DNA of 64,000 nt from Caulobacter sp. (GCA_017745235.1 JAGHZU010000005.1:62001-126000), one strand, 5' to 3'; counted from the stretch's first letter, positions 19,356 to 27,902 are shown. The notes: generated from the letters alone by a model not told the origin. Numbers and translations: made by a program.

Positions 19356-19648
19356 GTCGTCCTCCCAATCCGCCCTCGAACCGCGCGGCGTGGAGTCGCC
19401 GCATCAGCGCGAGACTTTTGCGTCCCGCTGTTATTCCTGGGCTCCGACGCCTCGGGATCATTCGACCCTTCGTCGCCGCTCGCCTCCGTCAACCATCGAC
19501 GCCACGCCGACGACCGGCGGGGGTGGCGCAGCTCTTTGAACGTCTTCACCAATCGCCCGCTGGCGACCGGAAGACGGGGCGAGCCGCACCAACCGTGAAT
19601 GGCAGCGTTGTCAGTTTGCTATTTACATCGCCGCGTTATGGCAAGCTA

Positions 19649-19672
19649 ATTTCTCATACAAATATGAGAAAT
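19649..19672. promoter_or_regulatory. 10-nt-arm AT-rich palindrome
   Basis: Arms ATTTCTCATA and TATGAGAAAT are separated by CAAA. It lies in the 635-nt gene-free gap 19,356-19,990, which is notably AT-rich for this genome, 294 nt upstream of the GntR gene. It is probably an operator, or part of the promoter for the regulator-GH2 unit. Confidence 0.5.
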
Positions 19673-19844
19673 CCACCAAAATCCGGAAGGTCACACTCTG
19701 ACACCGGTGACAGCCGAGCACATCCCACAAGCAAACCACAGCCAGCGCACAACCTTTTGTTTTATAGTGATATTTTTGGACGAGCCGATAGACGTGCCCA
19801 CACAGGCGCGGCGCTTATCCGACTCTGCCATGAAGCGCGCTCTC

Positions 19845-19869
19845 GCATTATTTGTCAGACAAATAATGC
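19845..19869. promoter_or_regulatory. 12-nt-arm palindrome with FadR/GntR-type core
   Basis: Perfect arms GCATTATTTGTC and GACAAATAATGC surround a single A. The centre TTGTCAGACAA has the GT-N3-AC spacing of FadR-subfamily operators, and a GntR gene of that type starts about 490 nt away. No gene with good coding character is seen in the gap. Confidence 0.55.
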
Positions 19870-19990
19870 AGAATCAAGATCCGCCCCTTCCGCCTTGTTC
19901 CTGGCTTGGCGGCACTGAATGTGAGTGTGCGAAACTGTGAGGGTCGCGGGCAGGTGTTGCGCCATTCACTGACGCGGGGCCGCTGGAAGA

Positions 19991-20404
19991 CTACGCGCCC
20001 GACACCCTGGCAACGAGCCGAGCGGCGTTGAAACCGGCATAGGCCGCCATCGCCGTAAGCGCCGCGCCCCACGCGATATCCGCCAGGGTGAGGCGTGTGG
20101 ACCAGATGCGCAGGGTCGCCTGATTGGTCAGGTCGTAGGTGGCGTAGGCCACCAGGCCCAGGATGGCTCCGTTCAAGGCGGCGCGCGAGCCGGACATTTC
20201 GCGAAGCGCCGGTGCGATGGCCAGGACCACCATGCCAAGGCCGTAGACGAGATAGAAGGCGATAGCGGCCGTGGCGTTGAACCTCTCTGCGAGCATGTCG
20301 CCCAGGACCGACCGATAGAGCCGGTTGCTCATGATCGTGAGCCAGATGGCGTCAAGACCGAGGAAGACGAGCATCGCGCCGGCATAGGCGGCCAAATAGG
20401 ACAT
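19991..20404 (-). CDS. DUF2177 membrane protein
   Basis: The 137-residue protein has four predicted transmembrane segments and the DUF2177 pattern (FLGLDAIWL near the start, then a helix ending YDLTNQATL). Its function is unknown. It follows the cyclopropane-synthase-like gene by 12 nt. DUF2177 genes are recurrent members of RpoE/ChrR singlet-oxygen regulons in alphaproteobacteria, so a membrane-lipid or photooxidative role is inferred from context. Confidence 0.85.
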   Translation of the reverse strand: MSYLAAYAGAMLVFLGLDAIWLTIMSNRLYRSVLGDMLAERFNATAAIAFYLVYGLGMVVLAIAPALREMSGSRAALNGAILGLVAYATYDLTNQATLRIWSTRLTLADIAWGAALTAMAAYAGFNAARLVARVSGA

Positions 20405-20416
20405 GGCGGCTTCTCC

Positions 20417-21442
20417 TCAGACCGGCGCCAGGCGGTAATGGCTGACGCCCCACTCGGCGCCGCCGCGATCGCCGAAGAGACCGGCCGTAGCCAGGAAGAA
20501 CCGGCGCCATCGGCGCGCCCACAGATTGGCCTCTCCGCCGTAGACCGAGCGCATCAGATCCATGATCTCATGTTCGTGACGATCGAAATTGGCCAGCCAG
20601 TCGTTGGCGGTCCGAGCGTAGTGTGAGCCGCTCCAGCGCCAGTCCGCCTCGACCTCGAAGAGGTCGGGATACTGGCGCATCAGCCCGTGACTGGGCATCA
20701 GCCCACCGGTGAAGAAATGCTGGGCGATGAAGTCCGACCGATCCTCCACCTCGAACCGGTACGGCGCGGCCCGATGAGCGAAGACATGGATGAAGGCGCG
20801 GCCGCCGGGCGTGAGCCAGCCTCGCATGCGGGTCAGGAGCGCGCGCCAGTTGGCCATATGCTCGAACATCTCGACCGAGACGATGCGATCGAATTTCGTC
20901 GAGGTGTCGAAGGCGTTCATGTCGGCGGTCAGGACGGTGAGGTTCGTCGCGCCCTGTTCGCTAGCCTTGCGGTCTATGAAGGCCTTCTGGCTGCGCGAGT
21001 TGGAGACCGCGGTGATCGACGACCGCGGATAGGCCGCCGCCATCCACAGCGACAGCGAACCCCAGCCGCATCCCAGTTCCAGCACCGCCTGACCGTCGGC
21101 GAGGCCCGCATTCTGACAGGTGCGAAGCAGCGCGGCCTCTTCAGCATGGGCCAGGGTGGAGTTCGGCGCTTCATAGTAGGCGCTGGAATATTTCAGCCGT
21201 GGGCCCAGCACGCGTTCGAAGAAATCGGCGGGCAGTTCGTAGTGCTGGGCGTTGGCCGCCTGAGTGTGTTCGGCGATGGGGCGCCGGGCCATCAGGGCCG
21301 CGAAGCCGGCGTCGACGTCCGGCGGGGACTGGGCGAGACGACGCCGCGCGTTGGCGACCAGCGCGCCGATCGCGGGCCGCACGACGAAGTCGGGACAGGG
21401 CGCGTCCTGCAGACGATTGATGGAGGTGGCCAGAAAGCTCAT
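20417..21442 (-). CDS. Cyclopropane-fatty-acyl-phospholipid-synthase-family methyltransferase
   Basis: The 341-residue cytoplasmic protein has the class I SAM-binding motif VLELGCGWGSLSLWMA, a following acidic DMNAF, and FDRIVSVEMFEHM typical of CFA synthases. The N-terminal lead QHYELPADFFERVLGPRLKYSSAYY is the family's substrate-domain junction. It is shorter than E. coli Cfa (382) because the N-terminal lipid-binding region is trimmed, as in the CfaA-type enzymes of the RpoE regulon. The likely product is a modified membrane fatty acid (cyclopropane or furan-type). It diverges from the FAD oxidoreductase gene. Confidence 0.88.
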   Translation of the reverse strand: MSFLATSINRLQDAPCPDFVVRPAIGALVANARRRLAQSPPDVDAGFAALMARRPIAEHTQAANAQHYELPADFFERVLGPRLKYSSAYYEAPNSTLAHAEEAALLRTCQNAGLADGQAVLELGCGWGSLSLWMAAAYPRSSITAVSNSRSQKAFIDRKASEQGATNLTVLTADMNAFDTSTKFDRIVSVEMFEHMANWRALLTRMRGWLTPGGRAFIHVFAHRAAPYRFEVEDRSDFIAQHFFTGGLMPSHGLMRQYPDLFEVEADWRWSGSHYARTANDWLANFDRHEHEIMDLMRSVYGGEANLWARRWRRFFLATAGLFGDRGGAEWGVSHYRLAPV

Positions 21443-21504
21443 CGGCGAGGTCCTCGAGGGGAAGGAGAGCGTTGACCGGCACCTGAACGAGAGCCGAAGC
21501 CGGC

Positions 21505-21530
21505 ATATCCGGGGCGTCGCGGGAGGATCA
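21505..21530 (-). promoter_or_regulatory. Putative RpoE-type promoter of the methyltransferase operon
   Basis: On the minus strand TGATCC (21530-21525) is followed after 15 nt by GATA. The -35 is an exact match to the RpoE/ChrR-class consensus; the -10 is only partly like CGTA. It lies 63-88 nt upstream of the start codon. Confidence 0.4.
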
Positions 21531-21570
21531 TGACCTCGATACGAGGCGGAAAATTACCTGGATGCATCGT

Positions 21571-21596
21571 TGATCCGGAAATCGACCTTGTCCGTA
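21571..21596 (+). promoter_or_regulatory. Putative RpoE-type promoter of the oxidoreductase operon
   Basis: TGATCC, 16 nt, then CGTA: both hexamer cores match the ChrR-controlled ECF class promoter. Transcription would start near 21603, which favours the ATG at 21646 as start of the first gene. Confidence 0.6.
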
Positions 21597-21645
21597 CCAG
21601 GATGTGAAGCTCGCCCGCGGGGGCGCGCCAGCCCCGGAGTCGTCC

Positions 21646-22992
21646 ATGCCGCACGGCCAGTCGTTCGCTCGCCCGTTCGTCGACAGCCGCATGCGCATTG
21701 CGGTCGTCGGGGCCGGAATATCAGGGCTGTCCTGCGCCTGGCTGCTGAGCGGACGTCACGACGTGACCCTCTACGAGGCCGACGCGCGCCTGGGCGGGCA
21801 CGCCAATACGGTCGAGGCGGACGGCGTCGCGGTGGACACCGGTTTCATCGTCTACAACGAGGTCAACTATCCCAACCTGACCGCGCTCTTCGATCACCTC
21901 GACGTGCCGACAAAGCCGGCCGACATGTCGTTGGCCATCTCGCTCGACGACGGCGACCTGGAGTACGGCAGCAAGAGCCTGGCGTCGCTGTTCGCCCAGC
22001 CGAGCATGCTGTTTCGGCCGCGCTTCTGGTCCATGGTGCGCGACCTCAACCGTTTCTATCGCACCGCGCCAGGTCATCTGGCGACCTTGGACCCGGTCGT
22101 CTCGCTCAGTCAGTACCTCAAGGAGCAAGGCTACGGGGCGGCCCTTCGCCAGGACCACCTGCTGCCCATGGCCGCGGCGATCTGGTCGGCCAGCATCGAG
22201 GGCGCCGGCGAGCATCCCGCCGCCGCCTTTATCCGCTTCTTCGAGAACCACGACCTGCTGCGTTTCGTCGGACGGCGCAGCTGGCGCACCGTGGACGGCG
22301 GCAGCCGGGTCTATGTCGAAGCCTTGGCCAACGCCTTCGCCGGTCGGATCCGGCGGAATACGCCGGTCGCCAATGTCCGGCGCACGCCCGCCCAGGCGAT
22401 CATCGAGGACACGGCGGGAAACCGCGAGGCGTTCGATCACGTGGTGATCGCGGCTCACGCACCCCGCGCCCTTTCCATGCTGGACGATCCCTCGCCCGAC
22501 GAGCGCGCTCTGCTGGGGGCCTTCCGCTACACGCCCAACAAGGCCGTCCTGCACGGCGACACACGCCTGATGCCGCGACGCCGGAGGGCCTGGGCGAGCT
22601 GGAACCACCTGGGCCGACGCGATGATCCCGCCGCCGGCTGCGTAACCTACTGGATGAACCAGCTTCAGACCCTGGCCCGCAGGCCGCCGCTGTTCGTCAC
22701 CCTGAACCCGCACATCGCCCCGGATCCGGCCCTGACCTACCTGACCCAGAGCTACGAGCATCCCCATTTCGACGTCGCCGCCTTGAGCGCCCAAGGGGCC
22801 CTGTGGTCGCTGCAGGGCGCGCGTCGCACCTGGTTCTGCGGCGCCTATTTCGGCGCGGGATTCCACGAGGACGGACTGCAGGCGGGTCTCGCGGTCGCCG
22901 AACAGCTGGGCGGGGTTCGCCGCCCCTGGACAGTGGCGGGCGAAAGCGACCGCATCCCGCTTGCTCCGGCCGCAGTCGCCTGGGCGGCGTGA
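21646..22992 (+). CDS. FAD/NAD(P)-binding oxidoreductase (amine-oxidase fold)
   Basis: The 448-residue protein carries the dinucleotide-binding motif MRIAVVGAGISGLSCAWLL near its start (residues 16-34) and ends with the FAD-contacting GAYFGAGFHEDGLQAGLAVAEQL stretch. It belongs to the flavin amine oxidase/desaturase-like group. The ATG at 21646 has GGAG 8 nt upstream; the GTG at 21604 would coincide with the predicted transcription start, and the ATG at 21691 lacks an RBS. Its stop overlaps the DUF1365 start by 1 nt. In R. sphaeroides the equivalent gene neighbours the RpoE-ChrR genes. The substrate is unproven; unsaturated lipid is the leading guess. Confidence 0.85.
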   Translation: MPHGQSFARPFVDSRMRIAVVGAGISGLSCAWLLSGRHDVTLYEADARLGGHANTVEADGVAVDTGFIVYNEVNYPNLTALFDHLDVPTKPADMSLAISLDDGDLEYGSKSLASLFAQPSMLFRPRFWSMVRDLNRFYRTAPGHLATLDPVVSLSQYLKEQGYGAALRQDHLLPMAAAIWSASIEGAGEHPAAAFIRFFENHDLLRFVGRRSWRTVDGGSRVYVEALANAFAGRIRRNTPVANVRRTPAQAIIEDTAGNREAFDHVVIAAHAPRALSMLDDPSPDERALLGAFRYTPNKAVLHGDTRLMPRRRRAWASWNHLGRRDDPAAGCVTYWMNQLQTLARRPPLFVTLNPHIAPDPALTYLTQSYEHPHFDVAALSAQGALWSLQGARRTWFCGAYFGAGFHEDGLQAGLAVAEQLGGVRRPWTVAGESDRIPLAPAAVAWAA

Positions 22993-23771
22993 TGACCGCG
23001 TCGGCGATCTATAGCGGCCAGGTCTTCCACAGGCGCCTGAAGCCAAAGACCCACGCCCTCCGCTACAAGGTCTTCATGCTGCTGCTCGATCTCGACGAGC
23101 TTCCAGGCCTGCTGGCTCGCACGCGCCTGCTGCGAAGCGGGCGCTTTGGCTGGGCGTCGTTCCATGCCGCCGACCATGGCGACAAGCGCGGCGGCGACCT
23201 TCGGCCCTACGTCTCCGACCGTCTGGTCGAGGCGGGGATAACGCCCGGCGGGCCGGTGCGCCTGCTGTGCATGCCGAGGATCTTCGGCTACGGCTTCAAT
23301 CCCCTGAGCCTCTACTTCTGCCATGCTCCCGACGGCGCGCTGAACGCGATCCTCTATGAGGTGCGCAACACCTTCGGGCAGCGTCATGGCTATCTGATCG
23401 CAACGCCGCAAGCCGACGCCCCCTTACGCCAGACCGCGCCGAAACGCTTCTTCGTCTCACCGTTCATGGATATGGACCTGACCTACCGCTTCACGGTCTC
23501 GCCGCCAGGCGACAAGGTCGGCGTCAAGGTGGAGGTCCTGGACGGCGAGGGCCTGCTGCTCACCGCGGGCTTCAGCGGACGGCGAACACCGCTCACGGAC
23601 GCCGGATTGCTGTCGGCCCTGCTTCGTCATCCCCTGCTCAGCTTCGGGGTCGTCGCAGCGATACATTGGGAGGCGCTGAAGATCTTCGCCAAGGGCGTCG
23701 GCCTGCGGCCGCGACCGCCAGCGCCCCACCGGCCGATCACCCGGGGCGAACCCCTGACGCACGGCCGTTGA
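22992..23771 (+). CDS. DUF1365 family protein
   Basis: The 259-residue protein shows the DUF1365 signature: SGQVFHRRLKPKTHALRYKVFMLLLDLDEL at the start (in part), LCMPRIFGYGFNPLSLYFCH in the middle and KRFFVSPFMDMDLTYRF later. Its biochemical role is not established. It almost always travels with the FAD oxidoreductase, CFA-like methyltransferase and RpoE/ChrR genes. The TGATG junction with the preceding gene implies translational coupling. Confidence 0.9.
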   Translation: MTASAIYSGQVFHRRLKPKTHALRYKVFMLLLDLDELPGLLARTRLLRSGRFGWASFHAADHGDKRGGDLRPYVSDRLVEAGITPGGPVRLLCMPRIFGYGFNPLSLYFCHAPDGALNAILYEVRNTFGQRHGYLIATPQADAPLRQTAPKRFFVSPFMDMDLTYRFTVSPPGDKVGVKVEVLDGEGLLLTAGFSGRRTPLTDAGLLSALLRHPLLSFGVVAAIHWEALKIFAKGVGLRPRPPAPHRPITRGEPLTHGR

Positions 23772-23839
23772 TCGGGCTGCCCCCGTGACGAAACCGGCCG
23801 AGCTTGGCAAAAGAAAGCTGGGCGTATCGGCGCGCCGAT

Positions 23840-23869
23840 ACATCCGCCGGGATGTTCGCCCCGTATAAG
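23840..23869 (+). promoter_or_regulatory. Putative autoregulated promoter of the ECF sigma gene
   Basis: ACATCC is followed after 16 nt by CGTATAAG. Four of six -35 bases and the full CGTA/TAAG -10 core fit the RpoE-ChrR class. The -10 lies only 5-9 nt before the first ATG, so the transcript would be nearly leaderless for that codon. This is a reason to consider the GTG at 23919 as the real start. Confidence 0.5.
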
Positions 23870-23873
23870 GGTC

Positions 23874-24485
23874 ATGCATGCGACTGGACGCGCCCCAGCT
23901 CGACGACAGGTCACTTCGGTGAGATCGCCGCCGCCCCGCGATTGCGGCGCGCTGATCGCGCGCATCGCCCAGGCTCAGGATCGCGACGCCTTCGCAGAGG
24001 TCTTCGACTACTACGCTCCGCGCGTGAAGACCTTGCTGGTCAAGAGCGGAAGCCCGCCCGCGGCCGCCGAGGAGTTGGCGCAAGAAGCGATGCTGACGGT
24101 TTGGCGAAAGGCGGCGTCCTACGATCCGGCGCGAGCGTCGGCCGCAGCCTGGATCTTCACGATCGCGCGCAACTTGAGGAGCGACGCCCTCCGTCGAGGA
24201 TCTTCGGCCCTCCATGCATTCGACGCCACCTTCGGAGCCGAGGCGCCCGCCCAACCGGACGCGATCCTGAGCGGTGCCCAGGACGGCGCCTGCGTCAGGG
24301 CCGCCATGCGCAGCCTCAATCCCGACCAAGCCCAAGCAATTGAAATGGCTTTCTACCAGGAACAGACCCACAGTCAGATCTCGCAGGCGCTCGGCGTTCC
24401 GCTCGGCACCGTCAAGGCGCGGATTCGATTTGGCATGATGAAGCTCAAGGCCTTCATCGAACGCGAGATGCGAGGCGCGGAATGA
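23874..24485 (+). CDS. rpoE: ECF sigma factor RpoE (ChrR-controlled, singlet-oxygen response)
   Basis: A 203-residue sigma factor. Region 2 runs from RDAFAEVFDYYAPRVKTLLV to ELAQEAMLTVWRKAASYDP, and region 4 from LNPDQAQAIEMAFYQEQTHSQISQ to GTVKARIRFGMMKLKAF. The sequence and neighbours place it in the ECF11 group with ChrR. ATG 23874 is used here. A GTG at 23919 (AGG upstream) would give 188 residues, nearer the family length, and fits the predicted promoter better. The stop overlaps the ATG of the anti-sigma gene (ATGA). It should activate the two divergent operons next door and itself. Confidence 0.9.
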   Translation: MHATGRAPARRQVTSVRSPPPRDCGALIARIAQAQDRDAFAEVFDYYAPRVKTLLVKSGSPPAAAEELAQEAMLTVWRKAASYDPARASAAAWIFTIARNLRSDALRRGSSALHAFDATFGAEAPAQPDAILSGAQDGACVRAAMRSLNPDQAQAIEMAFYQEQTHSQISQALGVPLGTVKARIRFGMMKLKAFIEREMRGAE

Positions 24486-25126
24486 GCGCGCGTCGCCATC
24501 CCAGCGAGGAGCGGCTGCTGGCGTTCGCGGCAGGAACCCTCAGCGCGCCGGAAGCTGTCGTCGTCGCCACCCATCTGGCGCTGCGTCCCCGAACCAGGAC
24601 CTGGACCCATCTGGCCCAGGCCGTGGGAGGTTCGGTTCTGGACGATCTCGAGCCGACACCCCTCGACAACGGCGCTTTCGCGTCGGTTCTGGATCGGCTC
24701 GAAGCGGCCGTCCCGGATGAGGCCCGAGAGGCGGTCCGCGCGCCCGCCGCTGATCACGCCCTGCCCGCGCCGCTGCGGGGCTTTGACCTGAGCCCATGGC
24801 GCTGGGCCGGACCGGGCGTGCACGTCCGAGACGTCCTGGGACCGCGCGACGGTGACTGCCGCGTGATCCTGCTGCGTATCGCGCCCGGTCAGTCGGCGCC
24901 GCGCCACACCCATGCAGGCGTGGAGCTGACCTGCGTGATCGAAGGCGCCTACGCAACCGATGACGGCGTGTTCGAGCCGGGCGATTTCGAAGAGGCCGAC
25001 CCCAGCGTCCTACATCAGCCGCGGGTGGTCTCCCGCGCGCCCTGCCTCTGCGTCGCGGCCCTGGACGGCCAGATCGTCTTGCCGGGACGACTTGGGAAAC
25101 TGCTGGCCCCTTTCGTGCGCCTATAA
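24482..25126 (+). CDS. chrR: ChrR-family cupin anti-sigma factor lacking two zinc cysteines
   Basis: The 214-residue protein aligns along its length with R. sphaeroides ChrR. The N-terminal anti-sigma domain keeps His6 and His31, but the two cysteine ligands expected at 35 and 38 are Arg35 and Thr38 (HLALRPRT). The C-terminal cupin keeps its metal ligands: H-T-H-x3-E in PRHTHAGVELT and the histidine in VLHQP. A C-x-C (PCLCVAA) near the end is also kept. The family's anti-sigma zinc site therefore looks half destroyed while the sensory cupin is intact. It is translationally coupled to rpoE by ATGA. Confidence 0.88.
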   Translation: MSARRHPSEERLLAFAAGTLSAPEAVVVATHLALRPRTRTWTHLAQAVGGSVLDDLEPTPLDNGAFASVLDRLEAAVPDEAREAVRAPAADHALPAPLRGFDLSPWRWAGPGVHVRDVLGPRDGDCRVILLRIAPGQSAPRHTHAGVELTCVIEGAYATDDGVFEPGDFEEADPSVLHQPRVVSRAPCLCVAALDGQIVLPGRLGKLLAPFVRL

Positions 25127-25511
25127 CTGGCCCCAGCCTTCCGGTGCGAAGAACATGCCCAATGCTGATCTTACTGCCCCCAAAAGGCGAATGGCAGCCG
25201 CTGGCGCTACTTTTGGAGACGAAACCGACGTCTCTCAAGGCGTGACGCCACCCTATCCAAGCGCCTTGGCGCGATGACCTCGCACCTCATTCGTGATCTC
25301 GACGATCATCGGAGATGATCCGCCATTATTTCCCAACCACGGTCGAGCGCGCGGCTAGCCCTGGCCTCGCACGCCCAGCGCGAATAGCCGGAGTTTCGGG
25401 AAGCAATGCGACCTCGGCATGTCCTCGGACTAAGGGCGGCAAACAACCGCCAACATCGCCCAGATGTTCGACGTCTGGACTGCTGGCGACAACGGCCAAA
25501 GAGTTCCGTTT
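25127..25511. other. Gene-free spacer between convergent operons
   Basis: This 385-nt gap separates the chrR end from the end of the epimerase gene. It contains a small inverted repeat, GATCATC/GATGATC at 25304-25320, that may help termination. Short reading frames here lack an RBS and plausible composition. Confidence 0.5.
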
Positions 25512-26693
25512 CTAAGGGTTCAGATCCCGGCCGCTGCCGCTGAATTTGAGTACGGTTGTTGATCTAAAATGCCCGCCCGGGCGCAGAACGGTCGACGGAA
25601 AGCCTCTTTGATTGGGACTATCGGGTAGATGCTGGGTCTCGAAGGCTAGGCCAGCGTGGCGAAGATAGGCCACGCCTTCAGAGCCCACCTCGCTACCATC
25701 AAAGCCGTTGCCGCTGTTGAATTGGACCGAGGGCTCGGTGGTCCAGATCGTCATACGACGACCTCCTACCGGGTCCTCGACCCATCCGGCCAGGGTCGGC
25801 GTGGAGGCGACGGCATCGCGCAACACCAAGCTATGGTCAAAGCCGTTCGACGGGGCCAGCAGCGAATCCTCAGGCCGCAGGACATCGCCCAAGCGCCGAG
25901 GCGTGCGGAAATCCAGCAGCGTGCCCGCCACCGGCGACAGCACGCCCGTCGGCGCTTTGCGCGCGTCAACCTCGGCGTAACGGTCCGCATCGATCCAGAC
26001 GAGATGGTCTAAAACGGTTCCCGATCCGGCTCCGGCCAGGTTGAAGAAGGCGTGGTTGGTGAAATTCACTACCGTCGGCGCGCTAGTTCGGGCGGCGTAC
26101 TCGATGCGAAGCTCATTGGACTTGCGCATCAGACGGTAGGTCACTGTCAGCCGCAACGCGCCAGGGAACCCCTGGTCGCCGACAGGGCTGAGCAGATGAT
26201 AGCGAACACCGATGGACTGACTGTCGGAGATCGTCTGGCGGGACCAGACGCGTTTGTCGTAGCCCTGCGAGCCTCCGTGCAGGGTCATGTTGTTGCGCCC
26301 CGGTTCCAGGCTGTAGGTCGCGCCATCCAGGGTGAAGCGGGCGTCGGTGATCCGGCCGGCATAGCGCCCGATGACCGCGCCGTAGCGACGCTGGTTGGTC
26401 TCGTACGAGGCTACGTCGGGGCGGCTCAACACGACATTGGCCATCCGGCCATTGCGGTCGGGTGTCTCGATCGCCGTCAGGGTGGCGCCGTAGTCGATCG
26501 CCGAGACGCTCATGCCCAGGTCGTTGCGAAGCACGGTCTTGACGATGGCGACGCCGGCCCGCGTCTTGCCAAACAGCTCGCGGCGGACCTCGGCCGCGCG
26601 GGCCGCACCACGCCCCATCCCGGCGACGGTGATCGAGGCGATCAGCGCCACGGCGACGCCCCTGCGGATGGGGCCGGGAGCAAAGTCAAACAT
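25512..26693 (-). CDS. galM: Aldose 1-epimerase (mutarotase), exported
   Basis: The 393-residue protein has a signal peptide (hydrophobic 12-33) and then a GalM fold: NNMTLHGG, NFTNHAFFNLAG with the catalytic histidine, NGFDHSLVL, and LAFETQHLPDSPN with the catalytic glutamate. It interconverts sugar anomers. Its start overlaps the end of the alginate-lyase gene by 8 nt (ATGTTTGA), so it is the last gene of the uptake operon. It suggests that a free aldose is released in the periplasm. Confidence 0.92.
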   Translation of the reverse strand: MFDFAPGPIRRGVAVALIASITVAGMGRGAARAAEVRRELFGKTRAGVAIVKTVLRNDLGMSVSAIDYGATLTAIETPDRNGRMANVVLSRPDVASYETNQRRYGAVIGRYAGRITDARFTLDGATYSLEPGRNNMTLHGGSQGYDKRVWSRQTISDSQSIGVRYHLLSPVGDQGFPGALRLTVTYRLMRKSNELRIEYAARTSAPTVVNFTNHAFFNLAGAGSGTVLDHLVWIDADRYAEVDARKAPTGVLSPVAGTLLDFRTPRRLGDVLRPEDSLLAPSNGFDHSLVLRDAVASTPTLAGWVEDPVGGRRMTIWTTEPSVQFNSGNGFDGSEVGSEGVAYLRHAGLAFETQHLPDSPNQRGFPSTVLRPGGHFRSTTVLKFSGSGRDLNP

Positions 26694-27849
26694 CGAGCCA
26701 TAGCACCGGCTGACGGATGGGATAGTTGCGGATGATCTCGGCCTCGGTCGGATCGGGGTCCAACCGCTTCCAGATGTCCAGGTAGTCGCTTCGCTTCAGG
26801 TCCAGGCCGCCGAACAGCAGGCTGGGCTGACGAACAGGCCAGCCTTCCCAGGCCTCGACGTCGGGCGGTTTGGGCCAGGTCTTCTTGTCGGCGATGAACG
26901 GCGCCATATACGCCAGGGCGTCGGCGATCGAGCCTCCGGTTGCGCCCTTGTATGTCCAGAGGTTGTCACCCGACGTCGACATCACGTGCGCGCAGGCGGC
27001 CAGGACGTCGAGATTGAACAGGCAGTAGCCGTAGGGCTTGGTCCGGGCCAGCTCCAGCGGTTGGGAGCCATCGGCGGCGATCTGGCCGGGAACCAACGCC
27101 TTGATCCGCCCGCGCGCTGTGTCCAGTTCGGCCGGACGCCCAGTCAGCTGCGCGAACTCAGCCGCTTGCAGCGCCCAGCAGGTGCCATGGTTGTTCTTCT
27201 GGTCGCGCTCGTCCAAGCCGTTGGGCGAGGTGCACATCCAGGTCAGGTAGGCGTCGAACCAGGCGATGGTGGGCGCGTAGACCTCGACCTTGGGACGCGC
27301 GGCCTTCAACACCGACACCGCCCGAGCCACCTCGACCAAATGCAGAGTGTCGATGACGCCAATGCCGCGCCCGGTATTGACCCCGATGATCGCCTGGGCG
27401 TGCTCCAGGTTGGGATTCATCCGGGTATCCGGCGAGACGAACCATGCCCGGAGGTGCCGCTCGGCATGCTCGGCGTAACGGGCGTCGCTCGTGATCTTGT
27501 AGGCCGCCGCCAGGGCCGGCAGCTGAACGCCCAGGCGGATCACCGCCTCACGGTGGGCGGTGAACTTGTCCGGGTTGGAATAGCCGTCCTTGCGGATGTA
27601 AGGCCCCTTTGGATCGGCTGGGTTGGGCCACCAGTAGTCGGCCTCGGAATAGTAGTCGTGGCGGCCGCCGGGGCTGCGCGAAGCGGCGAAGGCAGTGATG
27701 GTCGTCGGCTTCTCAACCAGATAGCGGTCGGCGGCCTTGAGGATGCGCGCGCGATCGAGCGTTGCGATATCGAGGGGAGCCGCCATCGCGCCCCCGGACG
27801 CCGCCAGCGCCAGGGCTGTGCCGAGAAAGAAAAAATCGCGTCGGTTCAT
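26686..27849 (-). CDS. Alginate-lyase-family polysaccharide lyase
   Basis: The 387-residue exported protein begins with an RR-containing signal (MNRRDFFFLGTALALAASGG). The PF05426 hallmarks are YYSEADYWWPNPADPKGPYIRKDG in part (66-89), EHAQAIIGVNTGRGIGVID and the catalytic NNHGTCW with Asn219-Asn220-His221. The (alpha/alpha)n toroid length is normal. The start is the ATG at 27849 with GGAG 7 nt upstream. Members act on alginate or on related uronic-acid polymers, so the substrate is not fixed. It is separated from the TonB receptor upstream by a stem-loop and overlaps the epimerase. Confidence 0.85.
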   Translation of the reverse strand: MNRRDFFFLGTALALAASGGAMAAPLDIATLDRARILKAADRYLVEKPTTITAFAASRSPGGRHDYYSEADYWWPNPADPKGPYIRKDGYSNPDKFTAHREAVIRLGVQLPALAAAYKITSDARYAEHAERHLRAWFVSPDTRMNPNLEHAQAIIGVNTGRGIGVIDTLHLVEVARAVSVLKAARPKVEVYAPTIAWFDAYLTWMCTSPNGLDERDQKNNHGTCWALQAAEFAQLTGRPAELDTARGRIKALVPGQIAADGSQPLELARTKPYGYCLFNLDVLAACAHVMSTSGDNLWTYKGATGGSIADALAYMAPFIADKKTWPKPPDVEAWEGWPVRQPSLLFGGLDLKRSDYLDIWKRLDPDPTEAEIIRNYPIRQPVLWLDV

Positions 27850-27869
27850 GAAACGCTCCGAGCAGATGC

Positions 27870-27892
27870 GAGGGCGGCGCAAGGCCGCCCTC
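27870..27892. terminator. Intercistronic stem-loop between TonB receptor and lyase
   Basis: Perfect 9-nt GC-rich arms GAGGGCGGC and GCCGCCCTC enclose a 5-nt loop, 10 nt after the receptor stop codon and with no T-run. It is suited to stabilising the receptor transcript or partly terminating, which would keep receptor levels above lyase levels. Confidence 0.55.
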
Positions 27893-27902
27893 GAGAGTTG
27901 GC

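Noticed and set aside
19707..19940. A 77-codon plus-strand frame in the gap before the DUF2177 gene
   Set aside because: It has no RBS, atypical composition and overlaps the operator-like palindrome.
25315..25515. A 66-codon frame after chrR
   Set aside because: It has no RBS and no recognisable sequence, and it ends inside the epimerase gene's 3' end.
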